Of a stretch of DNA of 6,305 nt, positions 4,996-6,305 are shown piece after piece. Source of the DNA: an uncultured Brevinema sp. (GTDB taxonomy: Bacteria; Spirochaetota; Brevinematia; Brevinematales; Brevinemataceae); the NCBI GenBank assembly GCA_947040475.1, contig CAMRBT010000089.1, positions 1 to 6,305 of the forward strand, written 5' to 3'. The notes under the pieces were generated by a model that had not been told where the DNA came from, ran no database searches, and saw nothing but the letters and a program-made list of their open reading frames with translations. How positions within the stretch are numbered: the first letter of the stretch is position 1; each line of letters opens with the position of its first letter. A program made the translations under genes and the position numbers.

Positions 4996-5691
4996 ATGAA
5001 ATATTTAATAATACTACTTCTATTCATTACTAGCTGTACTGATAAAAAACAAATAACTGCTGACCCTATCGTGGTAGAGCCTATCACTCCTAAAGCTCCA
5101 TCATCACCTAAAATCACCAAACTCAGCTATGAGAATGATCTAGATCTCATGCTTGTTAGTACTTCTTTTGAAGATACATGGGATAATATACTAGATAAAA
5201 GAGAGGAAGGATTAGGTTATTATGCTATATATTGGGACTCTTATAACAATCTGTATTATACTGTTACTAATGATATTGTATTACTATATCCTATTCCTGT
5301 TACTAATACTAATTTTGTGTATACTATTGATAAGACAAAACAATTTGAACCTATTTTTCATCTAGCTATGAAAGAAGTTTTTACCAATACAGGAGCTCCT
5401 CTCCTATATATAGGTAGTCTTTCGCCTTTAGAACGTGTTTATTTAGACCCTACTAATCAAGTATATTATATCAAATATCTTGCTCCGTGGGACAATTCTA
5501 TATATACAATTTCTTACGGAGAAAAAGAAGTTACTAATACCAGAACTCTCCCTATTTATCCTTATGTTGACCCTGATTTTAAACATGATTGGGTTCCTAA
5601 TATTTCTTTTACAAATAGTAATGATGAACTATTTATTCTCTATAGTTTTAATTTTCCATTATTATATAAAGGATTAATTACCAATGAATGA
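4996..5691 (+). CDS. Putative surface lipoprotein, paralog 3
   Basis: The product has 231 residues. MKYLIILLLFITSC is the most canonical lipobox of the three (ITSC, lipidated Cys14). The linker begins like paralog 1 (QITADPIVVEP) but then differs (TPKAPSSPKITK). The core carries IYWDSYNNLYYTV (78-90) and VYLDPTNQVYYI (148-159), with the shared APLLYIGSLSPLERVYLDPTN. Residues 92-109 (NDIVLLYPIPVTNTNFVY) are identical to paralog 1 at the DNA level over 55 bp. The ribosome binding site AGGA (4986-4989) is 6 bases from the ATG. The stop codon is separated by 3 bp from that of the intact convergent peptidase-like gene, making this the only complete pair in the window. I do not recognise the fold or function. 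Confidence 0.85.
   Translation: MKYLIILLLFITSCTDKKQITADPIVVEPITPKAPSSPKITKLSYENDLDLMLVSTSFEDTWDNILDKREEGLGYYAIYWDSYNNLYYTVTNDIVLLYPIPVTNTNFVYTIDKTKQFEPIFHLAMKEVFTNTGAPLLYIGSLSPLERVYLDPTNQVYYIKYLAPWDNSIYTISYGEKEVTNTRTLPIYPYVDPDFKHDWVPNISFTNSNDELFILYSFNFPLLYKGLITNE
5267..5321 (+). repeat. 55-bp identical block in lipoprotein gene 3, shared with gene 1
   Basis: This is the partner of 3533-3587 and encodes the NDIVLLYPIPVTNTNFVY segment between the two Tyr-rich motifs. Confidence 0.85.
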
Positions 5692-5694
5692 TTT

Positions 5695-6291
5695 TTAATG
5701 AAATATATGAAAATTTCCATCTGAATAATTTTCTTTATTCATTTTGACATTATGATTTTTTAGTATTGTTCTAAATAGTTCTTGTTGTTCTCCTTTATTA
5801 GCAGAACCAAAATCTACAGCCTTGTCTTCTTGATGATCAGATTTCAGTCCTGAAGCTTTCAACCAATTTTCCATAATAGTTTTCATCTGAGCTTTATTAT
5901 TCTTTAAACTAATAGTACCTCCAGGATATATTGTTTTAGTATAATTCTTAAAAACATCTTTTTCACTAGAAGATAACTTCTCTAATAAACTATGTTGTTC
6001 ATCAGCTTTACACGAATTTACAGAACCTCGCTTACATGAATGCTCAATCCCATCTACTTTTATTTCTCTACAAATCAAATGATTTTCATTATAGTATAGA
6101 CTTGATATTAGTGTTAACGGAGCGTTACGAGTCGAATTTTTATATGTTTCTATTAACTTCGTTTCTCCCTTTGCCAATACCCAATCAACCATAGCTACAG
6201 CTTGAGCTCTCTCGGTTCGATAAGTACTAGATATTTGTAGGACTATCCAGGTTTTTTTTAGATAAGCATAAGAATAATAAAGAGCATACAT
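5695..6291 (-). CDS. M15/hedgehog-fold zinc peptidase-like protein, 5' end uncertain
   Basis: From ATG 6291 the product has 198 residues. Near the N-terminus, ISSTYRTERAQAVAM (20-34) resembles the Tyr-Arg-Thr substrate-binding segment of DD-peptidase/hedgehog-fold proteins. Towards the end, SDHQEDKAVDF (151-161) fits the SxHxxGxAxD zinc motif with His153 and Asp160 at the exact spacing, but Asp156 replaces the usual Gly. The terminal NFHIFH supplies His195 as third ligand. Such enzymes cut peptidoglycan peptide stems and include phage endolysins. Three Cys in the middle (74, 86, 94) suggest possible disulfides. No ribosome binding site precedes ATG 6291, and the frame stays open to the window edge, so the real start and any signal peptide are probably outside. 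The gene faces lipoprotein gene 3 tail to tail. The fold is likely; catalytic activity is unproven. Confidence 0.7.
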   Translation of the reverse strand: MYALYYSYAYLKKTWIVLQISSTYRTERAQAVAMVDWVLAKGETKLIETYKNSTRNAPLTLISSLYYNENHLICREIKVDGIEHSCKRGSVNSCKADEQHSLLEKLSSSEKDVFKNYTKTIYPGGTISLKNNKAQMKTIMENWLKASGLKSDHQEDKAVDFGSANKGEQQELFRTILKNHNVKMNKENYSDGNFHIFH

Positions 6292-6305
6292 GGATGTTAT
6301 GACAT

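Noticed and set aside
5480..5677. Plus-strand frame inside lipoprotein gene 3 resembling a membrane peptide
   Set aside because: It is an alternative frame of a clear gene, and the Leu/Ile/Phe richness is expected from T-rich sequence.

Overview
This is a strongly A+T-rich stretch of bacterial DNA with a phage-derived left half and a lipoprotein array on the right. The genetic code looks standard, since TGA is used as a stop. A spirochaete-like host is my best guess: the DNA is A+T-rich, TTG starts are used, and the lipoproteins have short signal peptides with a loose lipobox (TMSC, ITSC). This assignment is tentative, because nothing in the window is taxonomically decisive.

Positions 1-309 hold no gene. 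They contain a consensus-perfect sigma70-type promoter pointing left off the window edge (40-68, minus strand), flanked by an inverted 10-mer that could be an operator. A small G+C-rich patch and an A/T hairpin follow. Positions 310-3043 are a two-gene packaging operon: a probable small terminase subunit and a GpA (lambda-type) large terminase. Both start with TTG, and they overlap by 20 bp. No portal gene follows the terminase, so this is either a phage with an unusual gene order or a decayed or partial prophage or satellite.

Positions 3044-3195 carry two copies of a G+C-rich hairpin element. A 25-bp segment is repeated directly, but the 21-bp hairpin core that follows it is inverted between the copies.

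Positions 3196-6305 are a tandem array of three units. Each unit has a plus-strand lipoprotein gene of 229-241 codons. Facing it, with stop codons touching or within 3 bp, is a minus-strand gene for a zinc peptidase-like protein of the M15/hedgehog (DD-peptidase) fold. The peptidase is intact, or nearly so, only in the third unit. In units 1 and 2 only its last ~20 and ~45 codons survive, and these remnants are not captured by ordinary ORF calling. Lipoproteins 1 and 2 share an almost identical 78-bp promoter/leader with a TTGACA-17-TATACT promoter. Lipoprotein 3 lacks it but shares a 55-bp identical internal block with lipoprotein 1, so the array is mosaic.

The main candidate for new biology is this repeated lipoprotein / cell-wall peptidase pair next to phage packaging genes. 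It could be an immunity/effector pair, a surface-exclusion cassette or a lysis-related module. The sequence shows the arrangement, but the function is inference.
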